Assembly (NCBI RefSeq): GCF_000801105.2 | Contig: NC_079519.1 | Coordinates: 6,756,668 to 6,820,667 of the forward strand | Origin: Raphanus sativus | Lineage: Eukaryota > Streptophyta > Magnoliopsida > Brassicales > Brassicaceae | DNA length: 64,000 bases | Direction of reading: 5' to 3' | Part shown: positions 12,501-23,527 of the stretch, one piece after another | How the letters are laid out: every line of letters begins with the position of its first letter | Numbering within the stretch: the stretch's first letter is position 1 | Made by a program: the position numbers and the translations under genes | The notes under the pieces: generated by a model | Database searches by the model: none | What the model was told of the DNA's origin: nothing | What the model saw: the letters and a program-made list of their open reading frames with translations, nothing else

Positions 12501-13634
12501 TCAGAACGTTGGTACGACGCCGTACTGTGCGGCTGAAGTGTAAACATGACTTAAGAAAACGTCGTCGTTTTCTGTCTCCGTTCGTTTCGCGAACCGGCCT
12601 TTGATCCTGGGCCGTGACTCCGCGTAAGCTTTCCTCGAAGCGTAACGGATCGTCTTCTCGAACTTCCTGTTCTTTCGCTTCTCTCTGTACCTCAAAACCC
12701 TTGCCTCCCTGTTCATGGAGCTCGCTTGATCGCCTGTGGTGTTCCGGTTAACCGGAATCGAGATTTCCGACGAGGTGTTCCCGTCGGGTACCACGCCGTA
12801 CTCGAGAGACGAAGTCGAAACCTAAAAATATTTACAAAATTCAGACCAAAGTTTCTGTCTTTAAGCAAGTTTTCAGAGGAGTTAACTCTTTCTTTTTTTT
12901 CTTAGTTAACTTACACTGTGGCTGATTGATTGAGTTGGGTAGGTGAAAGCAGAGAGCTTTGATCTGCAGAAGTCTATGTCGAAGCAGTGATCGTTTTTAG
13001 TCAACGGAAGAGGCTCTGTTTTTGTCTGAACGGGGACAAGGCTGTCTGCTCCGGAGCTGTTATGCTGCGGCGGGTGATGATTATTGAAAGTGTTTGGATA
13101 CTCGAAGTCGATGAGCCGATCGAAATCGGAAAACACGAACTCAGAAGGTTTCATCTCGGTTTTAGCAGGTTCGTTGAAGTCATTAGGGAGCAGCCACGGG
13201 CACAGACCGAGGTCTTCGGAGCCACCCATCACCGGAACGGCGGTTAAATCCACGGCGGCAGAGTCCCCGACGATCCCGAACGTGGAAGCTGAGATTTTCG
13301 CGACGGCTGAATCGAAGAACGACTCGACGGGGACGCGTTCGTGGCGGCTAGCGAGTGGGTTAGCGGAGTGGATGTCGGAGTCGCAGGTGACGCAGAGAGC
13401 GGCGGCGTCGGCTTTGCAGGTGACGGCGGCGGGAGCTTGTTCGCAGACTTCGCAGAGAAACACGCGCTCGTGGCGCGTGTAGGAGTGGATCCTTGCGTCG
13501 CAAGTGATGCATAAGAAAGCTGAGTCAACTCGGCAGAACACGGCGGCGGATACTGATTGACAAGCGTCACAGGAACGCGCCGCCGCGCCCCACCCGCCGG
13601 AGATTGATTTGATGTTCTCTAAGCCGAATCCCAT
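12501..13634 (-). CDS. COL5: CONSTANS-like B-box/CCT transcription factor COL5 (AT5G57660 ortholog), 346 aa
   Basis: Two exons: 13634-12915 (240 codons) and 12821-12501 (106 codons plus stop), joined across a 93-bp GT-AG intron. The unspliced ORF would stop two codons into the intron. Residues 22-64 form B-box 1 ([22 protein letters not shown]) and residues ~65-107 B-box 2 ([31 protein letters not shown]); the zinc-binding Cys/Asp/His pattern looks intact. The CCT domain is at ~277-319 ([20 protein letters not shown], then [12 protein letters not shown]). CCT domains act in nuclear import and in DNA binding with NF-Y subunits. Members of this family act in photoperiod and light responses. Arabidopsis COL5 is of similar length (about 355 aa as I recall). 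Confidence 0.95.
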
Positions 13635-13811
13635 TAACTTCGCTCTCTAAGGTTTTGTTTTTTTCTTTCTTTCACGAGAAAAAAAAATATATCTCTTTGA
13701 AGTTTTTGGAACTCAAGCTCTGAGAATTGGGTATTTGATTTGCTTGGATGATCTGTCATGTCCAGTCAGACAGAGAAGACACAGTATGTCTTAACGAAGT
13801 ATTACGTGACA

Positions 13812-13817
13812 CACGTG
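13812..13817. promoter_or_regulatory. G-box (CACGTG) upstream of COL5
   Basis: A palindromic CACGTG in the context acacgtggga lies about 180 bp upstream of the COL5 ATG; another ACGT core (attacgtgac) is 10 bp away. G-boxes bind bZIP and bHLH factors such as HY5 and PIFs and are common in light- or clock-controlled genes. Function here is inferred from position only. Confidence 0.45.
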
Positions 13818-14710
13818 GGAGCATCACATCCACATGAAATACATTTTAATTTTAATTAACAGCTTAATTTACGCATGAGAAATCGTATAAACGAAAATTA
13901 GGCTGGCAGCTAACATGAATAAACGAATTTGGCTGAATAAAGCAACTAAGAAAAAGTAAATTATTCTAAATATTTTTTTTTTGAAAAAGGACTTTCAATT
14001 TAAAACACACAAAAATATTACAAGATAAGACAAAAAAATATTATAGTTGGATAAAATTTACATGAAAACAAGTTTCATAAATGAGTCTTGAACAACAAAA
14101 ATCTGAGATTAAAATAGCCAACAATACAATGAAAATCAATAAGAACCACGACCGCGACGATCATGTTTTGTCCTCCTTTGTACCGTCTTTCATTCCACTT
14201 TTTGGTACTTAATAGAAGGTTTTTTTTTTTTCACCTTTTGTCAAGTTAATCGAAGAAAAAGCATTTGTCACAATTTCATCCACATCTCCTAACCTTCTGA
14301 ATTGAAAAGGATTTTCAAAACTAAAAATGATAAATGATGTAGTTAATGGATCAACAACTAAAGTTTCACGTATTTCAGTGTTGATAACAGTTGATGGAAA
14401 AAACTCCAGAATAAAGTGATGCAATTGGGAATCTACTAATGTAGAAAAAATGGGGTGAAGTATGGTCAGGCAGTAGTGTTTTCCGGCTAAAGTTGCAGAG
14501 TTGGAATAATTTCAAGTTCGGATAGGAGACCTTCTATATTTTTAATATTTTATTGAGATTCAAAGGCACCACCATCTGATGCTGGGGAAAGGGGAAAGTT
14601 TGATTCATTAACGTATAGATCCTTTTGATGACAATGGAGGAAAAGCCGACATTATCTTTTTACTGCAGAATAGTATCAATATCTATCACAGGAACAACAT
14701 AATTAGTGTC

Positions 14711-14815
14711 TATACACTATAGAAAATGATGTGGAAGCAGAAACCTGAACAGTTAACTCTTTTATTTTCATCGACCGTTCAGGTTTCTACCTCCACATTG
14801 TAGAAACTAATCGTG
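14711..14815. repeat. Stem-loop with 22-nt arms (MITE or MIRNA-like)
   Basis: Arms 14729-14750 and 14777-14798 are complementary at 20 of 22 positions around a 26-nt loop. Outer segments tacac (14713-14717) and gtgta (14812-14816) can also pair after a bulged stretch. It has the size of a compact plant pre-miRNA, but a decayed foldback transposon would look the same. Confidence 0.55.
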
Positions 14816-14831
14816 TAAAAGTGTAAAACTG

Positions 14832-14863
<32 letters not shown>
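14832..14863. repeat. (TA)n microsatellite
   Basis: Sixteen uninterrupted TA units; likely length-polymorphic. A shorter tract of the same kind is at 15106-15119. Confidence 0.95.
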
Positions 14864-14865
<2 letters not shown>

Positions 14866-15896
14866 CACATTACATGTATTATATTAATAAAAAATTGTGA
14901 CAAACAACTGTTCAAATAATTTATAGAAAGTTTTTCAGTTCACAAAGAATATAATCCAGTATATGTAGGAAATGATTAATTTAAAGATCTATATAATCGT
15001 AGCATTTCGTTATCTTCTCCACTCACAAACGTTCACCAGCTCATATTTATTTCAAATTAAACTCATAAATGAAATATAGTAAATGATAAATATTTAAAAG
15101 ATATTTATATATATATATACTCTTATCTGCTTCTGCTTCTACTTCTTCTTTTTCTTATTGTTGTTTCCGACTGTATACTTATCTATAGTGATAATTCCGT
15201 AGTTGTATAGTCTTTTTGCATAGATTCAAGGGATGGGATATTCTTGGAAATTTGAGAGCTGAAAAAAGGACAGGATGGTCGGTATGTTTTAGCTTTCTTT
15301 ATCATGCCGACCATGGAAGCAAAATTCATTTTTTCTTTCTAATTTCAGAAACTTTGAGTTTAAATACTCGTAAAATATATCTTCGCTCAAGATTATGGTT
15401 TACAGTTTTAGGAATATATACTTTTTTTAAAAAGAACAAAAGCTTGTTCGATATTCAATTCTCATAAGAGATACCTGATTTTGCAAGAACAACTACCGTC
15501 ATCGACTCATATATACATTCTGAAAAAATCGTCTAACCTATGACAATCACTGCCTAAATTATTTTGGAAAGAAACTATAACAATTAGTATGAAATATACA
15601 GATTCAGTTAAAACAGGTCGGAGAAGTCCATAGTCTTAATTCTTAACTCTTAAATGATGTACTATACTTTACAATTACATTGTGTTATTTTAAAGTGGTT
15701 GCTTACTAATTACTACAGACTACAGTCACTACACATATCGATGTTCTATACAATGTGTTCTTTTAAATCGGTTGCTTGCTAGGACTATACATATCCAAAC
15801 CAAAACAAATAATACTTGAGATTTTTATCTGACATGTCGATGACATATCTTTCCACGTATCTTTTAAATGGGTTGCTTACATTTACAATGATATCT

Positions 15897-17633
15897 TTTT
15901 TTTTTTACTTTAGATTTCCGATTTTATTAATAAAAACTAAAAAAAAACAATTACACATCTAAAACTACCGTACGCTAAAAAAAACCAGGGACTTAACAAT
16001 GCCCTTAAACAAAAAAGCTAAACCAAGAACTCAAATAAGAAGAAGAGGAGCTACTCGTGAGTCGCATGTTTCGGGAAAGAGGATCAAGTCTCGAATGAAC
16101 AACAAGTTTTACCTCCTGAATGATTGCTTGAGCAGGTCTGATTAATGCAGAGTGGATTCGAGAGTTTCTTTCCTTCCATATCACATAAACAGTCGCTTGG
16201 AAGATGAGTTTCAGTATCATAAGGATGTTGGGGTCTGTGGAAGCCGTCTTTAGCCACAATAGACAATATTCAAACACGACCGGGGGGAGAGTTGAAGATG
16301 GGAGCAGAAATGACTCCAAATTTCAGAGCTATAAACGCAGTCGAAGAACAGATGCTGTCTGGATTCCTCGCCGCCAGAGCAGAGTAGACAATTTGGGGAA
16401 ATCTCAATGCCCCAGCCTCTCATTCTATCTCTAGTTGCTAATCTGTTCCAAGCCACCAACCAAGAGATGAAGGCATGTTTAGGGATTCTACCTGTGAACC
16501 AGACTTGGGAGTGCCACAGGACCGGAGTAGAGGGAGGGTGGAGTGACGACCACGTCTTAGCGGTAGAGAAAACATTTGACAGGGCTTCGGGTCCCGTTCT
16601 CCACAGGTATTGATCAGTACTTGATGAGGCTACAATCGGCTGAGATGGTGGCAGGCATTGCTTAGTCAGAGTAATAATGGCATTCCTGCTACGAGAAGCG
16701 CTTAACCACCACTCTCCATTCACTAACGCTTCTGCCACCGTCGTATCCTTATGTAGACCTGTAACTGCTGGTCCTCTTCCATCAGTTAAATGAATTAGAG
16801 GCCCCAAGTTTGTCCAATTATCGTACCAAAAACTGGCAACTGTACCAGTACCCACTTCACAGAAGACAAAGGGACGAGCTAACACTCTAAGCTTGCATAA
16901 CTGTTTCCAAATCCAACTGTCGCCACGATGGGGTTCCAAATCCCAAAAAATTTCAGAGCCAATCTTATGTCTCTTAATCCACGAGACCCATAGTGACCCG
17001 CCTGCTGCAAACAGAAGCCAAATAAGCTTTAACGCCAAGACCTTATTCCACTCAGATAGCTTCTTCAGTCCCAAACCTCCTTCTTTCTTAGGAGTGCAAA
17101 TAATATCCCAGCTGATCTTAGCACCTCTTGCAGACTGTGGAGCACCACTCCAAAGGAAGGCATTACACATTCGCTCAAGAATCACAATACACTCGCTTGG
17201 AAGGATAAAAATCGAAGTCCAGAAAGTAATTGTGGAGTAAATAACCACTTGGATGAGTTGGAATCTCCCCGCGAACGAAAGATGCTTCACTGTCCACGAG
17301 TTGAAACGAGCCTCCACTTTGTCAAGAAGAGGTTTAAAGTCTGAGATCCTCATCTTCTTGGAAGAGAGAGGCACTCCAAGGTATCTAACCGGAAGAGCTC
17401 CCTGCTTGATACCTAAAGAATCAGCCAGTTCCTGACATAAAGAATAGCTTCCCCCATCAATCATAAGCTCAGTTTTATCCCTATTGATACTGAGACCTGA
17501 AATTTGTTTGAACTCCTCCAAAATCTCCAAGATGCCTCTGAGTGAATCCTCTGATCCATCGAAAAAAACCAACACATCGTCTGCGAAGCTCAAATGTGTT
17601 ATTAGAGGCTTCTCACACGATGGATGCGGCTTA
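15897..17633 (-). mobile_element. 5'-truncated LINE (L1-type), minus orientation, with target duplication
   Basis: The element is bounded by a 10-bp repeat aatgatatct (15887-15896 and 17634-17643). On the plus strand it begins with a T tract, which is the A tail of a minus-strand LINE. It ends abruptly inside reverse transcriptase, 1.74 kb from the tail, the normal result of incomplete target-primed reverse transcription. About 250 bp of 3' UTR follows the coding part. Confidence 0.9.
16005..17631 (-). pseudogene. LINE ORF2 remnant: RT C-terminal half and zf-RVT region
   Basis: Reading leftward, the product starts with a partial RT containing THLSFADDVLVFF (the FADD catalytic box) and SGLSINRDKTEL, then RYLGVPLSSKKM. 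It continues through the typical LINE thumb and connection region (WTVKHLSFAGRFQLIQ, PKKEGGLGLKKLSEWN) to a zinc-finger-like zf-RVT segment (FTGRIPKHAFISWL, CLLCSGGEES..HLFFDC). The main frame (17593-16250) stops after NIVYCG. Homology resumes in another frame at ~16319-16005 (ILKLIFQATVYVIWKERNSR), showing a frameshift around 16250-16300. No RNase H domain follows. The copy is dead. Confidence 0.88.
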
Positions 17634-17643
17634 AATGATATCT

Positions 17644-18395
17644 ATCTTTTGTGGCATCTTCCGACAGAAGATAAAAGCAAAAAGTTTTGCTGTTTTGGCG
17701 CTAAATGCACTGTACATTACTAAATTTGACCCCATCTCCATATTTTATTTAAAACTTAGGCCATTTTCAATGAAAGTTTTCAATGAAAGTATCTTACAGA
17801 AATTTTCATTAAAAACAGAGAAAATATAAAAAGAAAAGGGAGATGCGAAATGGTTTACCAAAGAAGAAACTCCACTAATTCTTTTCTGAAACCCAAATAA
17901 CACATATGTATCTTTAACAATGGTTTAATTTACAAAAATAAACAAAATACAACTAATTTATTAAAATCTTATTGTTGAGAAACTTAGAGCTAACATTGGC
18001 GCAACCTTATTGATAGTTTCTGACTGAAGTTCTCAGGATCATATCAATTACAAAAGTTAGAAAAAAAAAGAAAAGAGAGAAAAGAAAGTATAGGTGCAGA
18101 GAAGCTTGAAAAAAAGGTTCAGATTAGCCTAGTTCAGATACTTTAAATAACAAAATTAAAACATTTGTACTAGATACTCTCTCATGGAAATCTACAATTG
18201 CTAATGCTTTTAACAGTCTCATACTCAAATTGAGTATCCTCACTCAAATATATTTTTATTTAATATGTTTAAGTGATAATTATTTATTTTTCTTTTAAAG
18301 TGACACCAATTAAAAATTAACAAGTGACGTTAATGAGTTTTAAAAGTGTGTTGAAGTTCTCTACAGATTCATTTCTCTTTTCTTTTATGTGTTTA

Positions 18396-18426
<31 letters not shown>

Positions 18427-18551
18427 TAAAATAGCGAGATACTCCCTGAATTATTGTGTTGGAAGTGTTCTTAGATAATCTTTCACTAAGTGGTTATTCT
18501 TTTTTTGTCAACTCAAATTTCATTTATTTTATCCTAGACGACATTGATATA
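17644..18551. other. AT-rich intergenic DNA with a (TA)n tract
   Basis: No gene is seen. A TA microsatellite occupies 18394-18418. Bases 17750-17830 contain small direct repeats of caatgaaagt. Confidence 0.5.
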
Positions 18552-18553
18552 TA

Positions 18554-18800
18554 CTCCTCTGTTTCAAAATAGTTGATGTTTTGGATGTGTGGACAAGAAT
18601 TAAGAAATACACTATTTCCTAAAAAGTAACATTAAAAATATAAATCAAAACTAATTCAACCAATCTTTAAAAATAAGTATAAAATATCATTGGTTATACA
18701 GTTTTCAATAAAATTAAAACTAATATAAAATATCAAAACATCATCTATTTTAAAACATCCAAAATTCTCTAAAACATCATCTATTTTGGAACGGAGGGAG
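18554..18800. mobile_element. Stowaway-type MITE (Tc1/mariner)
   Basis: The 247-bp element has imperfect ~30-bp terminal inverted repeats: ctcctctgtttcaaaatag on the left, and ctccctccgttccaaaatag when the right end is read in reverse. It is flanked by TA on both sides (18552-18553, 18801-18802). The CTCCCTCCGTTTC terminus and TA target are classic for plant Stowaway elements. The related copy at 33663-33915 lies in a host intron. Confidence 0.9.
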
Positions 18801-18802
18801 TA

Positions 18803-19773
18803 TATGATATCAGCGATTACAAAGGAAGGTCCAAATAATTTTAATAATATCTCAATTAGAAGTAGTCTAGAAACTTGAACACCACGAGTTGGTTTATGAG
18901 CTCTAGGATCCGAATGAGTAAGGCAGATAAAAAAATGCAGATCAAACAAAAATGCAGATTATGAAAATTAAATAGAACAAATGTAAATTAAACTAATTTA
19001 ATAAATTATTTTATTGAAATAGAAGTTAAATTTTAATAAAAATTAAAATTTATTTTTAAAAATATTGAATTTTTAATATCAATTAAATATCTATATAAGA
19101 TATAACTTATTATATATAAGTAAGAAATATCATGATAAAAAATTCATCATTTTAATATGATTATTTTGGGTTGGATATCAAGATTAGGAACCGTTTAATA
19201 ACCAAAGATATAGTTCTAATATTTTATATTTGTATTATATTTTAAATATTTGGGTGCCATTTGATTTCCAATTTGGTAACAAAATGCATGAAAATATTTA
19301 ACCGATTTATGTAAATGATGAAAAAACTTTTTTTGTAAATAAAATAAAATCAAATATCACATATATATATTTTTATTTTTATTTAAATCTTATACAAGAT
19401 AATTTAGTGTTGTTCTATATTTTATAGCATAGAAACATAATGTGTCTAAAAACATGTTACAAAAATTGTGTCAAATTTATGCATATGTCAAGTAAATATA
19501 TATATAAGTGTTTATAAAATAATATAGAATTTAATATGTATATAATATCATTTAAATTTTTTTTATAAAAATTGTCTTTAAATTATTATATATGAAAATG
19601 AACAAAAATCTAAAGTTTTAGTATTTGAGATGATTTTTGGTTTATGCATAAAAATAAAATTGTGTGTGGTAAAAAAGAAAAAAATATCATCTTATTGGAC
19701 CTTTGTATTTGAACAGCCTCTTTTTTCCTCTTCAATGCAGTACAATATTTGGTCTGTGTACAGTTCAACAATT
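18803..19773. other. Very AT-rich intergenic DNA
   Basis: Nothing coding or repeated could be recognised apart from short poly-A/T and TA runs. Confidence 0.5.
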
Positions 19774-20453
19774 AATAAGAAACTATAAGCCCATGCAAAA
19801 GGTTAAAAAAACAAACAAGAATTCCAATCAAAACAAGATCAGACTTTATTGTATCAACTCATAACAAAAACAAAAGATAAACATGAAGAAAAGCTCTATT
19901 AGAGCATCTCCAACCTATTGCTATATTCACCTCCAAATGCTATAATAGAGTAAAAAGTGCTTCAACTCATTGCTATATCCACCTCTATAATAGAAGAATG
20001 CTATTTTCATCTCTATAAATAGATGAAAAAATAGCATTCCTCTACTATAGAGACAAAACAGTCCTTTAATTTTTAAACTTTTATAATTATATCAAAAACA
20101 ATTATTTTTATAAGAAAATACAATTTTTATAAACATAAAATGACACTTTTGATTTACCTAACAATCTTTTTAGTGAAACTTTCGTTTAAACAAAGTTAAA
20201 AATGTATGAAAATCTTATAAAAGTAAAATTGAATAGGGTTGATTTGCAACTTTTAAAAATAAAAGATATTTGTTGTAAAATAAAAATATAATTTTTTGAG
20301 AATATTTATTTTTAGAGGTAAAAATAGAGAAATACATTGGAGAGAAACACATCTATATTTTAGAGATAGAAATAGAGAAATACATTCGAGATGGTCTTAA
20401 AAATTCGAAACACATTCCAAAATTGCTTATGCGAAAGAGAGAATCATCTAAAA
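19774..20453. repeat. Segmental repeat copy 1, split by a MITE
   Basis: Flanks 19774-19901 and 20400-20453 match the uninterrupted copy at 21093-21276 at roughly 90% by eye. The sole large difference is the 495-bp MITE at 19902-20396. Shared words include aacaagatcagactttattg and ttgcttatgcgaaagagaga. Confidence 0.88.
19902..20396. mobile_element. Tourist-like (PIF/Harbinger) MITE with TTA target duplication
   Basis: The ends are gagcatctccaa and, in reverse from the right, gaccatctcgaa. A TTA triplet lies directly outside each end (19899-19901 and 20397-20399). The paralogous copy at 21093-21276 carries the uninterrupted site (ctctattaaaaagttg), which fixes the boundaries and identifies TTA as the duplicated target, as expected for PIF/Harbinger. 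The interior is AT-rich with several ctctataatagag-type words and no transposase. Confidence 0.88.
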
Positions 20454-21092
20454 GAAATTGCAGTTCAACCATTATTTTATTAGTTTTCTTATTCTTCATC
20501 TGAAATAGTGAATGTGTAATAATTGCAGATTGGACTCCAGAACAATTTTTTCTGCCTTTATTCTATTTTTTTCTGTGTCACATTCAAACTCTTAGTAAAT
20601 GTATCATTTCCACGCGTCCATCTTGAAATATTAGTGAATTCGGCCACCACTGCAAAGCTTCGTAAGCCGTGTGTCTTTCATAAAAAAATGGCAATCTCGG
20701 AAACCAACCGCTGAAGCATCACAGTCTCCTCCAATACTCTCCTTGCTTGTACGAGATGTGAATCGTCGATATCAAAACTGATTCTTTTTGCAAATTGTCA
20801 TTGGAATCACTTCGAAATCTTGCACTAATTACCGGTATATTAAGCCACAATTCGCCGACAGATCTAGCAAACAAAGAATGTATTGAGACGCCTTCTCAGA
20901 CCTTGACTTTGCTTTTCCTGCTTTTACGCACCACCAGACAAACAAACATTTTAATCTTTGGCTTTTAGGAAAACTTACACTATTATAAACCAAAATTTAA
21001 TCGAAAAGTGAAGATTAATTTTTATATAAGCGAAGACTAAGCATAAAAGTGAAAATCCAAAACCCCAAAAATTCCAATTTTTTTCTTCAAAC
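20454..21092. other. Unclassified DNA between the segmental repeats
   Basis: Bases ~20640-20940 are less AT-rich than their surroundings. In reverse they give short open stretches (for example ARRVLEETVMLQRLVSEIAI) interrupted by stops. I do not recognise a protein. It may be a decayed gene fragment or captured exon. Confidence 0.3.
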
Positions 21093-21276
21093 AATAAGAA
21101 ACGATAAGCCCATGCAAAAGGATAAAAAAACAAACAAGGATTCCAATCAAAACAAGATCAGACTTTATTGTATCAACTCATAACCAAAGACAAAAGATAA
21201 GCATGAAGAAAAGCTCTATTAAAAAGTTGAAACACATTCCAAAATTGCTTATGCGAAAGAGAGAATCATCTAAAAA
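21093..21276. repeat. Segmental repeat copy 2 (empty site for the MITE)
   Basis: Direct repeat of 19774-19901 plus 20400-20453, about 1.3 kb downstream. It lacks the Tourist-like MITE. Confidence 0.88.
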
Positions 21277-22908
21277 AGATCGCAATATACACATAAAAAC
21301 AAAAAAAAACCGTTATCTCTTTCACTCTTAAAGATTTGGATTTGTTAAGAGAGAGAAACTATATTATGTGCATGCTTTTACTATTCAAATAGTTTATACG
21401 TGCTCTCTAATATATATAAATATGTATGTGTGTGTATGGTTGGTCAATTTTGTTTTTTCTACGACATATCAATTTAGATTTATAATAGTTGATTATTGCC
21501 ATCAATTTAAGAACCATGCACTGCTACTCCGGCTTCGAATCATAACGAACCTCTCTGTACCACACTTCTGTCAACAATATCAAAAATCTCTACGTATATC
21601 TATATATCTATACATTTTTGTTACTATTTGAACTGCACCGTACGTATCTCTCAGTTATCCCGTATGTTACTTATTCGAACCCTCAGTCTAATCAAATACT
21701 ATAATTTAGATAATTATATATTTAGAATTTAGTTATCGTTGATTATAATTTGGACCACTAATATTTGTAAGTGTAGTGAGGTGAGTAATAAAGTACAGAA
21801 AATAAAGAAGACACAAAAATTTTCTTTTCGAATTCACTAAACAAGGTTATATCAATCTTCTTTTTATAATAAGAACTTTTTAGGATATCCTAATCTTAAA
21901 CTAAAATTTTCTATATAGTCTTAGATTTTCATTTATGAGGATCACATAATTAGAGGTAAACTTTCCACTGGATCTAAACTTCAATTTTCCAACATTCTAC
22001 GTTGATAACTATGTCATCATCTAAGGCAAAACAATAACATCAAAAATTTGATCACACAAGCACCAAACAAAGATCTATATTTATTTTTATTTTTATAGAG
22101 ACAAATTTTCTTCACATAGATTGTCCTCTTTGTAGACATGAGCAAAACTTGTTCCACCAGTTCTTCCAAAAACAACTTTTTTTTTCTTATGAATAACTTC
22201 TTTATATTTTTTTTCAAGTATTATCATTTACACTTAATATAATTTTTTAAATAATATATTAATTATTTTTAAAACTTAACAAATTCGCGGACATCAGAAA
22301 ACACGAACTCCAACCAATTTTATTTTCATGATACACTTATGTACTATGTAACTTATTTAGTACTTGACGAACTGATATAGAATATACATCTTCAATATTT
22401 TGGAAAGGATTCAACCACAATTGGAAGATGTATATATTGCATATATCATCACAGTATTAATACATATAATCCCGAAACGGTTTTATAAACAGCATAACCG
22501 TTGATGTAAGAAAAACATCGGTTGGCCGTTAATGGTGTCATTATCAATGTAGTGGTAATGGATTATTTAGCTAATCGCACGATTCAATCATTTGATAATG
22601 AAATTATATGATGTGGAATTGTCAGAATCAATATAGGCAGTAAGTAAAATATGTTAGATATATTGTTAGCGACATGTGTATTGTATCTTGGTTTAATTAA
22701 AAAAATCATCACTTCCGATCCATCCGGTTTAGAAAGCAGAACCGCGTCTTGGCATCAGAACTATCAACATCGAACAAGTTAATTTATAGTCCCTAAACCC
22801 GTTGATTCACGTCACGGTGTGTCTCAATTCATGCAGAAAGCGTCATGCCTTGCGTCGGCTAAAATACACGTATTCGATATTTATATTTCACGTTATTTTT
22901 CTGTATAT
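21277..22908. other. AT-rich intergenic DNA
   Basis: No gene, tRNA or recognised element. ORFs at 21368-21631 and 22017-22217 are low-complexity and without similarity. Confidence 0.5.
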
Positions 22909-23033
22909 TAAACGGTTGAAAACTTGTTTCAGTGAACCTTAATTTGAGTTTAGACAACAAATCCTTATATAAGAGTTGTTCTCTAAACTCAAATTAAGGT
23001 TCACTGAAACAAGTTTTTTTAATTAGCCGTTTA
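22909..23033. repeat. Long near-perfect hairpin (36-bp perfect arms)
   Basis: Arms 22919-22954 and 22982-23017 are exact reverse complements over 36 bp. They enclose a 27-nt loop whose ends can themselves pair (caacaa/ttgtt). Outside the arms, taaacgg (22909-22915) and ccgttta (23027-23033) also pair, after an unpaired stretch. No obvious target duplication was found. It is either a very young foldback element or a source of hairpin RNA. Confidence 0.85.
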
Positions 23034-23511
23034 TAGACGTAACAACTCTTAAATCTCTTCTTATATATCTTGATGATCATCATCGTAACCGGAACCGGAC
23101 ACGGTCGCATGAAACATTGACACTAAACCCTACAAATTTTGAAAGTTTTATATTAGGTTTGATCCTCAAGTTACGAGGAAAAAAAATTGGTCAGACTTAT
23201 TAAAGAAATGTTTATATAGTCCCCGAAATTCATATCCGGCTCTGATGATGATTTGATGAACGAAAATGTATAAAACTGATAAAAAGAATATGTAAGCACA
23301 AAGGAAAAATGATATGCGAAATGTTTTTTTTTTTTTTTTGAACTTGATATGCGAAATGTTTATGCAATATAGTATATAATCTTAAGTATCGTAAGTTGTA
23401 ACTCGAATTAAGCGATCGTTGACAATATACATAAATTCTTGATCATAGCATGGGTGAGCATGCCATGTGAGAACTTGAATTGCAAATCGACGAACAACGT
23501 ACATAGCAGGT
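23034..23511. other. Intergenic DNA
   Basis: AT-rich; a short direct duplication of gatatgcgaaatg(t)tt (~23312 and ~23347) flanks a T tract at 23326-23339. No gene is seen. Confidence 0.45.
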
Positions 23512-23527
23512 CATTTTATGCTGTTTT

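Larger units (their letters stand above)
13660..15886. other. COL5 upstream region and intergenic DNA
   Basis: Beyond the G-box this interval contains a hairpin (14711-14815), a (TA)n microsatellite (14832-14863) and poly-T-led AT-rich DNA. A minus-strand ORF at 14209-14424 begins in no recognisable domain. Bases 15275-15314 hold a small imperfect inverted repeat (atggtcggtatg / catgccgaccat). No gene is supported. Confidence 0.4.

Noticed and set aside
12987..13570. ORFs in other frames across COL5 (12987-13247, 13084-13482, 13244-13570)
   Set aside because: They overlap the B-box coding exon in shifted or antisense frames and only reflect its GC-rich codons.
16407..17723. Plus-strand ORFs (16204-16434, 16407-16613, 16893-17240, 17253-17435, 17484-17723)
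   Set aside because: Antisense shadows of the LINE reverse transcriptase on the minus strand; no similarity of their own.
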